Shown piece by piece: positions 53,879 to 62,470 of a DNA stretch of 64,000 nucleotides. Both the position numbers and the translations under genes were made by a program. The notes under the pieces were generated by a model. The model worked only from the letters and a program-made list of their open reading frames with translations. It was not told the origin of the DNA and did not search any database. Origin of the DNA: Sphingobacterium deserti (GTDB lineage: Bacteria; Bacteroidota; Bacteroidia; Sphingobacteriales; Sphingobacteriaceae); the NCBI RefSeq assembly GCF_000757725.1, contig NZ_JJMU01000002.1, forward strand, positions 186,001 through 250,000, given 5' to 3'. Positions within the stretch are counted from its first letter, which is position 1; every line of letters starts with the position of its first letter.

Positions 53879-53886
53879 TAGTTTTG
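53879..53886 (+). promoter_or_regulatory. Promoter -7 box for the DUF4268 gene
   Basis: TAGTTTTG, a TAnnTTTG match, 23 nt upstream of the proposed TTG start at 53910, inside the 77-bp space between divergent starts. Confidence 0.4.
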
Positions 53887-53909
53887 AAAAAAAAGTAAAA
53901 GAGAAGACT

Positions 53910-54374
53910 TTGTACAGCCGAGAAGAAGTAAAGAAATTAAAAGAAAAATTTTGGACAAGCTTTGGTCAGTTTATGAGTTTGGTGCCCGGCGAAGAAGGCA
54001 CGAAGATAAATTGGATAAACTACAAAACAGGGATTAAGCATTTGTATTTCCGCATGGAGGCGGAGGGCAAGTCTGCCCGCATTGGTATAGAGGTAAGTCA
54101 CCCTGATGAGGGAATACGAGCCCTGATGTATGAGCAACTGTTAGCCTACAAAGCCATTTTACACGCTGAGCTTGACGAGGAATGGATCTGGGAAGACGTG
54201 CATCAGGATATGTATGGGAAAGAAATAGCGCGCGTTAGCCTATCTATGGGGGGGGAAGCGTCCATCTTTAATCAATCGGATTGGCCAACGCTAATTTCGT
54301 TTTTTAAACCGAGAATTATCGCATTGGATCGCTTCTGGTCTACGGCCAAATATGGATTTGAAATTTTTAAATGA
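53910..54374 (+). CDS. DUF4268 domain protein
   Basis: A 154-residue protein of the DUF4268 family. It begins Tyr-Ser-Arg-Glu-Glu-Val-Lys-Lys-Leu-Lys and has Phe-Trp-Thr-Ser-Phe-Gly-Gln-Phe-Met, Trp-Ile-Asn-Tyr-Lys-Thr-Gly-Ile-Lys and the Trp-Pro-Thr-Leu-Ile-Ser-Phe-Phe-Lys-Pro C-terminus. I use TTG at 53910 as the start: it matches the usual N-terminus, and the frame from 53811 would overlap the divergent lipocalin start. Function unknown; related domains occur in nuclease-associated proteins. Confidence 0.8.
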   Translation: MYSREEVKKLKEKFWTSFGQFMSLVPGEEGTKINWINYKTGIKHLYFRMEAEGKSARIGIEVSHPDEGIRALMYEQLLAYKAILHAELDEEWIWEDVHQDMYGKEIARVSLSMGGEASIFNQSDWPTLISFFKPRIIALDRFWSTAKYGFEIFK

Positions 54375-54403
54375 TATAGCTCAAAGGATCAACTTGCTTT
54401 CCT

Positions 54404-54411
54404 TACCTTTG
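54404..54411 (+). promoter_or_regulatory. Promoter -7 box for the S1/P1 nuclease gene
   Basis: TACCTTTG, a perfect TAnnTTTG match, 24 nt before the nuclease ATG at 54436. Confidence 0.45.
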
Positions 54412-54435
54412 TGCGGACGTTTAAAAACAACTCGC

Positions 54436-55233
54436 ATGAAGAATTTTTTAAGACTTGCTTTCGTTTGCATTCTATTTTTACAACATCAATGGGCGGCCGC
54501 ATGGGGCATGACAGGACATCGCGTGATCGCGGAAATTGCGGAGAACCACCTCAATAAAAAAGCAAAAAAAAATATACAGAAGCTTATCGGTAACCAAAAA
54601 TTGGCCTATTGGTCAAATTGGGCAGATTTCATTAAGTCAGACCCGGATCCGGCTTTAAATAGAACAGGAAATTCCCATTTCCTCAACACCGCCGGTAACC
54701 TGAGCTATGAAGCCTTTTCTGATGCTTTGGCTGCATCCCCCGCTGAGAACCTGTACAAATCCTACCTACGTATTAAGGAGGAAGCAAAACAAACGGACAA
54801 TGACCTAAAGGCACAGCAGCAAAATCTGTACTTTATTGTTCACTTGTTGGCTGATGCACACCAACCCATGCATGTGAGCCGTGCAGAAGACTTAGGCGGG
54901 AACAAGATTGAGGTCGAATTTTTCGGGAGAAAAGCAAATATCCATCGCGTTTGGGATTCGGACTTGGTGGATAATGAAAAGTACAGCTACACCGAGTATG
55001 CTCGCGTGCTAGATATTTACAATGCCGCCCACTATAGAAAGTATACGGAAAGTAGCTTGGAAGAGTGGCTATATGAATCCCATCAACTAGCAAATGTTAT
55101 TTATGATGATGTGGCGAAAAATGCAAACTTGCGTTACGAATACATCTACAAGTTCAAATATCGTATGGAAGAATGTTTGCTGAAAGCTGGTATCCGCCTA
55201 GCAAAAGAGCTGAATGAAATTTATGGAAGCTAG
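54436..55233 (+). CDS. S1/P1-type nuclease, exported
   Basis: A 265-residue zinc-dependent single-strand nuclease and 3'-nucleotidase. The start at 54436 gives a signal peptide (Met-Lys-Asn-Phe-Leu then hydrophobic, ending Ala-Ala-Ala). The mature protein would begin Trp-Gly-Met-Thr-Gly-His, in which the N-terminal Trp and His are zinc ligands of this family. Other ligand motifs are Asp-Ala-His-Gln-Pro-Met-His and His-Arg-Val-Trp-Asp. Nutrient scavenging in the periplasm is the usual role. Confidence 0.93.
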   Translation: MKNFLRLAFVCILFLQHQWAAAWGMTGHRVIAEIAENHLNKKAKKNIQKLIGNQKLAYWSNWADFIKSDPDPALNRTGNSHFLNTAGNLSYEAFSDALAASPAENLYKSYLRIKEEAKQTDNDLKAQQQNLYFIVHLLADAHQPMHVSRAEDLGGNKIEVEFFGRKANIHRVWDSDLVDNEKYSYTEYARVLDIYNAAHYRKYTESSLEEWLYESHQLANVIYDDVAKNANLRYEYIYKFKYRMEECLLKAGIRLAKELNEIYGS

Positions 55234-55248
55234 CGTATACATCGTTTT

Positions 55249-55288
55249 TAAAAGCGCGCACGGATAATCATCTATGCGCGTTTTTTTT
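55249..55288 (+). terminator. Terminator of the S1/P1 nuclease gene
   Basis: CGCGCA (55255-55260) pairs with TGCGCG (55275-55280), with an A-run before and eight T after. Confidence 0.75.
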
Positions 55289-55435
55289 AAATCGTAACTG
55301 TTTCAAAGCTGTCAGACGAATCAGCAACACGCCTAAAGCGATGAACCATTTAAATTACTCCGAGATAAACAAAGCCTCTCGTAATAGGAGATTATGATTT
55401 TGCATATACTCTATAAGTAGAGAGAGAGAAGAATA

Positions 55436-56413
55436 TCACTTCTCTGCCTCTTCGAAACTTTTATTATAGCGTTGAGCGATAATCGTGACAACTAATATCT
55501 GGAAGGCATGGAACAACATTAGAGGCAAAAAATAAAGCCCCGCACTGCTCGAATTAACAAACAAAAACTTGCCGAAGACCGAGCCATGTGTTAAGGATTT
55601 TTTTGAACCGCAAAAAAGCGCAGTAATCGTATCCGCCCTATTAAACTTAAACACAGATTTCGACAGCAAATAGATGAGTGCATAAATAACAACGAATAGT
55701 ATGATAACAACCACAAGTACCATAACCATATATTTGACGCCCACTGTTTCGAACACCCCACTGTCGAATGATTCAGCGAAGCTACCGTAAACAATCAACA
55801 AGATAATTGACCGATCAAATAAACTCAATGGCTTACCATACCTAGCTGCCCATTTTCCAAGTAAAGGCTGAATAAGAAGCCCCAGAATTACCGGAATCAA
55901 AATTTCTTTTACTAAGCCCCAATAAACATCGCCTAATACTTCTATTTGACCGAAATCTACAAACAGTTGCATCCAAAGCGGCGTAATCACTACGCCGATC
56001 AAGCCTGAAATACTGGCGTTAAATATGGCTGCGGGTACATTTCCACGAGCAATGGATACCATCACAACCGAAGAAGATACCGTCGAGGGTAGCGCAGCAA
56101 GAAAGAAAAAAGATAACCAAAAATCATGCTGGATCTCACTCGATATCAAAGGGTAGAAAGGCAAAACGAGTAAAGGAAACAAAAGAAATGTTGCTAGCTG
56201 CACAAAAACGTGCAACCTCCAATTGCTTAGCCCCTCCTTGATCTGCTTAAAACTTAACTTTAAACCGTAAAAGAAAAAAATAAGTGATACCCCAATTGAT
56301 GTAATCCAAGCCAGGACCTCACCGTTTTCCCAGCGATGAAGCTGTGGAAAGAAATACGCAAGAACAATAAAGAATAGTAAAGCAAGTATAAAGCCGTCGA
56401 ATTTTAATTTCAT
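55436..56413 (-). CDS. Bile acid:sodium symporter family protein (SLC10A7-like)
   Basis: A 325-residue membrane protein with about nine or ten helices. It has the Ala-Leu-Pro-Ser-Thr-Val-Ser-Ser-Ser-Val crossing motif (about 107-116) of the BASS/SLC10 fold, a second Gly-Leu-Leu-Ile-Gln-Pro-Leu-Leu-Gly, and Phe-Cys-Gly-Ser-Lys-Lys-Ser near 268. This matches the SLC10A7/YfeH-like branch. Substrate unknown. A -7 box ends 4 nt before its ATG. Confidence 0.88.
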   Translation of the reverse strand: MKLKFDGFILALLFFIVLAYFFPQLHRWENGEVLAWITSIGVSLIFFFYGLKLSFKQIKEGLSNWRLHVFVQLATFLLFPLLVLPFYPLISSEIQHDFWLSFFFLAALPSTVSSSVVMVSIARGNVPAAIFNASISGLIGVVITPLWMQLFVDFGQIEVLGDVYWGLVKEILIPVILGLLIQPLLGKWAARYGKPLSLFDRSIILLIVYGSFAESFDSGVFETVGVKYMVMVLVVVIILFVVIYALIYLLSKSVFKFNRADTITALFCGSKKSLTHGSVFGKFLFVNSSSAGLYFLPLMLFHAFQILVVTIIAQRYNKSFEEAEK

Positions 56414-56417
56414 TTGG

Positions 56418-56425
56418 CAAATTTA
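56418..56425 (-). promoter_or_regulatory. Promoter -7 box, leaderless geometry, symporter gene
   Basis: TAAATTTG on the minus strand matches TAnnTTTG, with 4 nt between its last base and the symporter ATG at 56413. Confidence 0.5.
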
Positions 56426-56539
56426 CTTGAAAAAGGCTATACCTCCACCACACCTAAATATGTTAATAATTTTTTTGATTTTTCGACATCTGATTTCGTT
56501 TTTATCAATATTTGGATGTGATTAATGAAGAGTATGTAA

Positions 56540-56547
56540 TATATTTG
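56540..56547 (+). promoter_or_regulatory. Promoter -7 box, leaderless geometry, aminotransferase gene
   Basis: TATATTTG matches TAnnTTTG, 7 nt before the ATG at 56555. A TTTG at 56511-56514 stands 25 nt upstream, longer than the usual spacing. Confidence 0.5.
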
Positions 56548-56554
56548 TATTATC

Positions 56555-57760
56555 ATGAGTACGACACCATATTTATCAGATAGGATCAATAATTTATCCG
56601 AATCGGCAACGCTTAAGATGACCAAGCTGGGCCGAGAGTTAGCTTCAAAAGGCATTAACGTAATCAGTTTGAGCGTAGGTGAGCCAGATTTCAACACCCC
56701 GGACAACGTAAAAGCTGCGGCAAAAAAAGCGTTGGATGACAATTTCACGCGCTACTCTCCTGTACCGGGGTATCCTGAGCTACGTCAAGCAATAGTGGAT
56801 AAACTTAAAAACGAAAACGGACTAGATTATGAGCCCTCGCAAATTGTAGTATCTACAGGTGCAAAACAATCCTTATCGAATGTTATTCTAACGCTTATCA
56901 ATCCGGGGGATGAGGTTATTATCCCTACCCCATATTGGGTATCTTATTCGGAAATGGTTGTTTTAGCAGAAGGAAAATCTGTTTTTATCAATACGGATAT
57001 CGAGTCTGATTTTAAAATTACACCGGCACAACTTGAAGCAGCGATTACGCCGAAGACAAAATTGTTTATGTTTTCATCTCCTTGCAACCCGACAGGTTCG
57101 GTGTACAGCAAAGAGGAGTTGGAGGGCTTAGCAAAGGTTTTCGAGAAGCATCCTAATATCTTTATTCTTTCCGATGAAATTTATGAGCATATAAATTTTG
57201 TGGATAAACATGAGTCCATTGCACAGTTTGACAGCATTAAAGACCGTGTTATTATCGTCAACGGTTTTTCCAAAGCATTTGCAATGACCGGCTGGCGTTT
57301 GGGTTATATCGCAGCAAATAAAGAAATCGCTGCCGCCAATGATAAGCTGCAGGGACAAACTACTTCTGGTACCTGCTCGATAGCGCAACGCGCGGGAATC
57401 GTAGCCTACAACGACGGGTTGGAAAGTGTGCAAGCGATGAAAGAAGCGTTTGTACGTCGTCGTCAATTGGTTTACGATCTTTTAAATGACATTCCGGGTG
57501 TAAAGACGAATTTGCCGGAAGGCGCTTTCTACTTTTTTCCTGAAGTAAGTTCATTTTTCGGTAAAAAAGACAGCCAGGGTAATGTTATTAAAGGCTCTGC
57601 AGATTTAGCCTTATATTTGCTCAACGAAGGCCATATTGCCACAGTAGGTGGTGATTCTTTCGGGAATGACAACTATATCCGCTTATCCTATGCGGCGTCA
57701 GATGAAAATTTAAAAGAAGCCTTGCGAAGAATGAAAGAAGCTTTAGGTAATTTTGTTTAG
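56555..57760 (+). CDS. PLP-dependent aminotransferase, class I/II (aspartate type)
   Basis: A 401-residue enzyme that transfers amino groups using PLP. It has Leu-Ser-Val-Gly-Glu-Pro-Asp-Phe near residue 41, Ser-Ser-Pro-Cys-Asn-Pro-Thr-Gly, and the PLP lysine in Gly-Phe-Ser-Lys-Ala-Phe-Ala-Met-Thr-Gly-Trp-Arg. Length and motifs match bacterial class Ib aspartate aminotransferases, though the donor is not proven. Ends in a bidirectional terminator. Confidence 0.93.
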   Translation: MSTTPYLSDRINNLSESATLKMTKLGRELASKGINVISLSVGEPDFNTPDNVKAAAKKALDDNFTRYSPVPGYPELRQAIVDKLKNENGLDYEPSQIVVSTGAKQSLSNVILTLINPGDEVIIPTPYWVSYSEMVVLAEGKSVFINTDIESDFKITPAQLEAAITPKTKLFMFSSPCNPTGSVYSKEELEGLAKVFEKHPNIFILSDEIYEHINFVDKHESIAQFDSIKDRVIIVNGFSKAFAMTGWRLGYIAANKEIAAANDKLQGQTTSGTCSIAQRAGIVAYNDGLESVQAMKEAFVRRRQLVYDLLNDIPGVKTNLPEGAFYFFPEVSSFFGKKDSQGNVIKGSADLALYLLNEGHIATVGGDSFGNDNYIRLSYAASDENLKEALRRMKEALGNFV

Positions 57761-57789
57761 GAACAGCCTACGCACTTTAGACTATTAAT

Positions 57790-57829
57790 AAAAAATGGCT
57801 ACTATGATTGAACATAGTAGCCATTTTTT
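57790..57829 (+). terminator. Bidirectional terminator between aminotransferase and glgC
   Basis: A 12-bp stem (ATGGCTACTATG with CATAGTAGCCAT, loop ATTGAA) flanked by A and T runs on both sides, so it can end both convergent transcripts. Confidence 0.9.
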
Positions 57830-57858
57830 ATACGATGAAGTTTGCACTTCCATGCCTG

Positions 57859-59130
57859 CTAACAGCCAATCCGTGTTCCATTTGATATGATGGCATTTTT
57901 CTTAACCACGACAACGCCGTCCTGAATAGTATGCGTTTCATAATCTCCATCTTCCAGGTGTAGACCACCCTTAATGCGCACATCGTTACCTATTCGGCAA
58001 TTTTTGTCCAAAATGGCATTTTCGATATAGCAACGCTCCCCCACGCCTACCGGTGGCGGTTGTTGAGTAGTCCCGAGCGTCAGCACGTCTTCTAACGGCT
58101 CATAGTAGTCAATACCCATCATATAAGTCGCTTTTATGACCGTTCCTTTTCCGATACGCGAGCGGATTCCTATGACCGAACGTTCCAACTTATCGCCATT
58201 TAGAATGCAGCCGTCGGAAACAATTGTATTGTTAAGCGTCGTACCTGATATCTTTGATGGCGGGAGCATACGCGCTCTGGTAAAGACAGTTTCATTAAAT
58301 AAGTTAAAGTCGGGAATATCATCGGTCAAACCAATATTTGCATCGAAGAACGACTTTATCGTACCAATATCTGTCCAATATCCATCAAATTGATAGCTTA
58401 ACACTTTTTTAGTTTCAATGGCATCAGGAATAATTTCCTTACCAAAATCCATCCCAGGATTGTCTGTCAGCAAGTCTTTCAATATCCCTTTAGAGAACAC
58501 GTAAATTCCCATAGATGCTAAGTAACGTCGTCCTTGTTTTTCCATGTCGTCAGACACTTCCGATGACCAATTTAGCACTTCCTGACTATCCGGTTTCTCC
58601 GTAAACGATACAATCTCATTCTCTTCATTTGCTTTTAGTATCCCAAAAGCGGTAGCATCTTTTGCATTGACAGGTATAGTAGCGATCGTCACATCACTCC
58701 CGTTATCGACATGAAAATCGATGAGTTGGGAATAATCCATCTGGTAAAGTTGGTCTCCAGATAAAATAAGCACGTAATCATAATCCACATTAAGGAGATT
58801 TTTCTGCGTACGCCGCACCGCATCTGCAGTTCCTTCAAACCAACGATCCCCTTCAACGGTCTGTTCTGCCGCCAAGATATCGACAAAGCCTTTGCTAAAG
58901 ATGCTGAAGTTGTACGAGTTTTTGATATGCTTGTTCAAGGACGCAGAATTGAATTGCGTAAGTACAAATATCTTATTATACCCGGAATTGAGACAGTTCG
59001 AGATAGGAATATCGACCAAACGATATTTTCCGGCGATAGGTACAGCTGGCTTCGAGCGCTGTTCTGTCAGGGGGGAGAGACGAGTTCCACGTCCGCCACC
59101 CAATACGATGGATACTACTTTGTGTGCCAT
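57859..59130 (-). CDS. glgC: Glucose-1-phosphate adenylyltransferase
   Basis: A 423-residue ADP-glucose pyrophosphorylase, supplying ADP-glucose for glycogen. The nucleotide-binding start Gly-Gly-Gly-Arg-Gly-Thr-Arg-Leu-Ser-Pro-Leu-Thr and the catalytic Ser-Gly-Asp-Gln-Leu-Tyr motif are present, with substrate motif Phe-Thr-Glu-Lys-Pro near 178 and a C-terminal left-handed beta-helix. It is the last gene of the glg operon, starting 9 bp after glgA, and shares a terminator with the convergent aminotransferase. Confidence 0.96.
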   Translation of the reverse strand: MAHKVVSIVLGGGRGTRLSPLTEQRSKPAVPIAGKYRLVDIPISNCLNSGYNKIFVLTQFNSASLNKHIKNSYNFSIFSKGFVDILAAEQTVEGDRWFEGTADAVRRTQKNLLNVDYDYVLILSGDQLYQMDYSQLIDFHVDNGSDVTIATIPVNAKDATAFGILKANEENEIVSFTEKPDSQEVLNWSSEVSDDMEKQGRRYLASMGIYVFSKGILKDLLTDNPGMDFGKEIIPDAIETKKVLSYQFDGYWTDIGTIKSFFDANIGLTDDIPDFNLFNETVFTRARMLPPSKISGTTLNNTIVSDGCILNGDKLERSVIGIRSRIGKGTVIKATYMMGIDYYEPLEDVLTLGTTQQPPPVGVGERCYIENAILDKNCRIGNDVRIKGGLHLEDGDYETHTIQDGVVVVKKNAIISNGTRIGC

Positions 59131-59139
59131 AGCTAAAAC

Positions 59140-60552
59140 TTATAATTGGTCATACAATTGTATGTATTTATTTGCTGATTTATCCCAAGAGAAATCGAGT
59201 GACATTGCCTTCTGCCTTACTTTTTGCAGCATGCTGGCGTCTGTTAATGTATTTACAGCCCGAGCGACGCTTTCGACCGCCGCTTCTGGTTCTGCTGCAG
59301 CGAAGAGAAAGCCATAACCACCCTGCTCTTCCAAATCAATTACCGTGTCTTTCAGGCCACCAACGGCATGTACGATTGGTATAGTGCCGTATTTCAGCGC
59401 ATAAAGCTGGTTTAATCCACATGGTTCAACACGTGATGGCATAAGCAGTAAATCTGCCGATGCATATACTTGATGCGCCAGCTGTTCATTATACCCGATA
59501 AACGTTGCCAGTCGTCGAGGATATTGATCTTGCAGCTCCTTCAGTGTTGTTTCGACAGCCTCATCGCCAGATCCCAGTATAAATATACATATTTTATCTT
59601 CAAGCCTAGAAAAAATATTGCTGATTATAGCCGGCAACAAATCGGCTCCCTTTTCCTGCGCAAAACGTCCTATAAAAGCTAATAATGGCAGATTGCTGTT
59701 TAAGCCTACTGCATCACAAAACGCTTTCTTGTTCGATTTTTTGCCGGATTTCACCGACGATTTTTTATACGTTTTTGAGATTTGGTTATCCAATTCTGGA
59801 TTCCAGTATTCGTCATCAATACCGTTGACAATACCTACGCCTTTGTACGCCTCCGTTTGAAATAGCCCCTCTAAGCCGTTTGCTTGCACGAATAGCTCCT
59901 GCAGGTATCCTTCGCTTACCGTGGAAAAGGCATCACAACATTTTACGGCAGCAGCAAAGGGATTTATCAAGCCGTCCCAATCCAACAAACCCCATTTCCA
60001 CGTATCAAATGCGGGAAGTAGTGCCCCTTTATCCCAAGTCATCCAACCTTGATACTGCCCATTATGAATCGTAAATAACGTCTTCACGTCAGCAAGCTGA
60101 TTAAAGTCAACCGCATGTTTCATTAAAAATGGAATAAGCCCTACATGATGGTCATGACAATTAACGACATCCGGTATAATACCAGCATCGGTAACCCAAC
60201 GTAAAAATGCATGCTGAAAAGCAATCCATTGCTCCGCTTCGTCGGGATAGCAATACACTTCCTCCCGATCTAATTTACCTGGGATACGAATCAAATACAA
60301 AGGAAAACCTAATGGATCTTTTTTTTCTTTCAAAACTTCATATGCTAACGTTTCCCCACCTTGGACGAACGTTCCCGCATGGATAAGTTGAAATTTTCGA
60401 TCCTTGGTAAATGGCTTGTCGTAAAATGGACTTACCACCCAAGCATCTACACCAGACTTCCGCTGGTAACGCGGTAAAGCACCAACAACATCCGCCAGGC
60501 CACCAACTTTAGCAAGTGGAAAACACTCCACACTTAAATGTATCACATGCAT
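59140..60552 (-). CDS. glgA: Glycogen synthase
   Basis: A 470-residue GT5 glycogen synthase adding ADP-glucose to alpha-1,4-glucan. The N-terminal ADP-glucose site reads Lys-Val-Gly-Gly-Leu-Ala-Asp-Val-Val-Gly (about 15-24), and the C-terminal half shows Gly-Arg-Phe-Ala-Gln-Glu-Lys-Gly and Pro-Ser-Arg-Val-Glu-Pro-Cys-Gly. It starts 1 bp after the glgB stop, so the genes are coupled. Confidence 0.95.
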   Translation of the reverse strand: MHVIHLSVECFPLAKVGGLADVVGALPRYQRKSGVDAWVVSPFYDKPFTKDRKFQLIHAGTFVQGGETLAYEVLKEKKDPLGFPLYLIRIPGKLDREEVYCYPDEAEQWIAFQHAFLRWVTDAGIIPDVVNCHDHHVGLIPFLMKHAVDFNQLADVKTLFTIHNGQYQGWMTWDKGALLPAFDTWKWGLLDWDGLINPFAAAVKCCDAFSTVSEGYLQELFVQANGLEGLFQTEAYKGVGIVNGIDDEYWNPELDNQISKTYKKSSVKSGKKSNKKAFCDAVGLNSNLPLLAFIGRFAQEKGADLLPAIISNIFSRLEDKICIFILGSGDEAVETTLKELQDQYPRRLATFIGYNEQLAHQVYASADLLLMPSRVEPCGLNQLYALKYGTIPIVHAVGGLKDTVIDLEEQGGYGFLFAAAEPEAAVESVARAVNTLTDASMLQKVRQKAMSLDFSWDKSANKYIQLYDQL

Positions 60553-60553
60553 C

Positions 60554-62458
60554 TTAAACTCGTTTTAAAACTAAACCTCCTAGAGGCGGTAAATTTACTT
60601 GTATAGAATTATCAAAATTCATCCATGAAATAGCGTCCGATTCAACATTTCCTTGCTGCGATCCGCTTCCATAGAATTTGAGATCGTCCGAGTTAAGGAT
60701 GACTTGCCAAGTTCCAGGAGATGGCACAGCCATTCGGTATTCACGCAGCACAGGCGTCAGATTAACCACAACCAAAACGTCGTTTTCTTCGTCATGCCCA
60801 CGACGTAAATAAACAAATATGCTATTTTCCTGATCTCCTAGTTCAATCCACTGGAAGCCTTCATTACTAAACCCTTTTTCATATAGGGCAGGCTCAGACC
60901 GGTAAAGCGCATTCAGCGCTTTTACGAATTTCTGCATTCCGCTATGGGGCGCATATTGCGTCAAGTGCCAGTCTAGCGATTGATTAACATTCCACTCAGC
61001 AGTTTGTGCAAACTCGCCGCCCATAAAAAGTAACTTCGTACCGATAAACGTGTACATGTATAAATAAAGCGCCCTTAGATTTGCAAATTTTTGCCATTCG
61101 TCGCCAGGCATTTTATAGATCATGGATTGTTTGCCATACACCACCTCATCATGGGATAGGGGAAGCATAAAGTTCTCATGAAAACCATACACCGTTGCAA
61201 AGGTCATATGCTGGTGGTGATATTTCCTATTGATGGGGTCTTCCTTAAAATAATTCAGTGTGTCATGCATCCACCCCATCATCCATTTCATTCCAAATCC
61301 CAATCCATTGGAGAAAGTAGGTGTAGTCACACCAGGCCAAGAGGTAGACTCCTCCGCAATTGTTTGCACATCTGGAAAATGGCTATACACAGCCTCATTA
61401 AATTCTCGGAAAAAGTGCACGGCTTCCAAATTTTCACGTCCGCCGTAGATATTTGGTTCCCACTGCCCCTCCTCGCGTGAATAGTCGAGATAAAGCATCG
61501 ATGCTACTGCATCGACACGTAAACCATCGATATGATACCTTTCCAACCAAAAGAACGCATTAGATATCAAGAAAGAGCGCACCTCGTTTCGCCCATAGTT
61601 AAAGATATACGACTTCCAATCTGGGTGATAGCCTTTTCGCGGATCTTCATGTTCAAAGAGATGGGATCCGTCGAAACGGTATAGTCCATGCGCATCGCCG
61701 GGAAAGTGTGAAGGCACCCAGTCAAGAATCACGCCGATATCATTTTGGTGAAGTTGTTCGATCAGGAACATCAGATCTTGCGCACTGCCATAACGTGAAG
61801 AGGCCGCGAAATATCCAGTTATCTGGTATCCCCAGGAAGGATAATACGGATGCTCCATAACAGGCATAAATTCCACATGGGTAAATCCCATTTCTTTGAT
61901 ATAGGGCACTAATCGATCAGCTATTTCCCGATAGCTTAAAAAACGATCAGGTTCTTCGGCATCTCTTGCCCAAGAGCCTATGTGCATCTCATAAACTGAA
62001 AAGGGACGATCTAGCGCGTTCGTTGCCTTACGGTTCTGCATCCATGAAGTGTCGTCCCATTCGTACCAAGTGTTGGCTACAACGGAGGCAGTTCGGGGAG
62101 GCGTTTCATTGCATAGCGCAAAGGGATCTGCTTTTTGGAGAATTTCGCCTGTGTTTGATAGGATATGGTATTTATACACTTCACCCGATTCCAGACCTGG
62201 TATGAAACCTTCCCAAATTCCACTGCTATCCCAGCGCACATGCAGGTGATGACTCGTTGAGTTCCAACCATTAAAATTTCCTATAACGGAAACTGCTTGT
62301 GCATTTGGTGCCCAAACGGCAAAATACACGCCCCGCTCCCCTTCATGTGTAAGGCAATGGGAGCCAAGCTTTTCATAAAGTTTAAAATGTTTTCCTGACC
62401 GAAACAGGCTAATATCGAACTCCGTAAATAAAGAATAAACTCCTACCGTTTCGCTCAT
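60554..62458 (-). CDS. glgB: 1,4-alpha-glucan branching enzyme
   Basis: A 634-residue GH13 branching enzyme that makes alpha-1,6 branches. It has an N-terminal CBM48 domain (Gly-Val-Tyr-Phe-Ala-Val-Trp-Ala-Pro-Asn-Ala) and a catalytic barrel with nucleophile Asp in Gly-Leu-Arg-Val-Asp-Ala-Val-Ala, acid Glu in Ile-Ala-Glu-Glu-Ser-Thr and Ser-His-Asp-Glu-Val. It lacks the extra N1 domain of the E. coli enzyme. Sits between the GH31 gene (12 bp) and glgA. Confidence 0.96.
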   Translation of the reverse strand: MSETVGVYSLFTEFDISLFRSGKHFKLYEKLGSHCLTHEGERGVYFAVWAPNAQAVSVIGNFNGWNSTSHHLHVRWDSSGIWEGFIPGLESGEVYKYHILSNTGEILQKADPFALCNETPPRTASVVANTWYEWDDTSWMQNRKATNALDRPFSVYEMHIGSWARDAEEPDRFLSYREIADRLVPYIKEMGFTHVEFMPVMEHPYYPSWGYQITGYFAASSRYGSAQDLMFLIEQLHQNDIGVILDWVPSHFPGDAHGLYRFDGSHLFEHEDPRKGYHPDWKSYIFNYGRNEVRSFLISNAFFWLERYHIDGLRVDAVASMLYLDYSREEGQWEPNIYGGRENLEAVHFFREFNEAVYSHFPDVQTIAEESTSWPGVTTPTFSNGLGFGMKWMMGWMHDTLNYFKEDPINRKYHHQHMTFATVYGFHENFMLPLSHDEVVYGKQSMIYKMPGDEWQKFANLRALYLYMYTFIGTKLLFMGGEFAQTAEWNVNQSLDWHLTQYAPHSGMQKFVKALNALYRSEPALYEKGFSNEGFQWIELGDQENSIFVYLRRGHDEENDVLVVVNLTPVLREYRMAVPSPGTWQVILNSDDLKFYGSGSQQGNVESDAISWMNFDNSIQVNLPPLGGLVLKRV

Positions 62459-62470
62459 TATGTTTTATTG

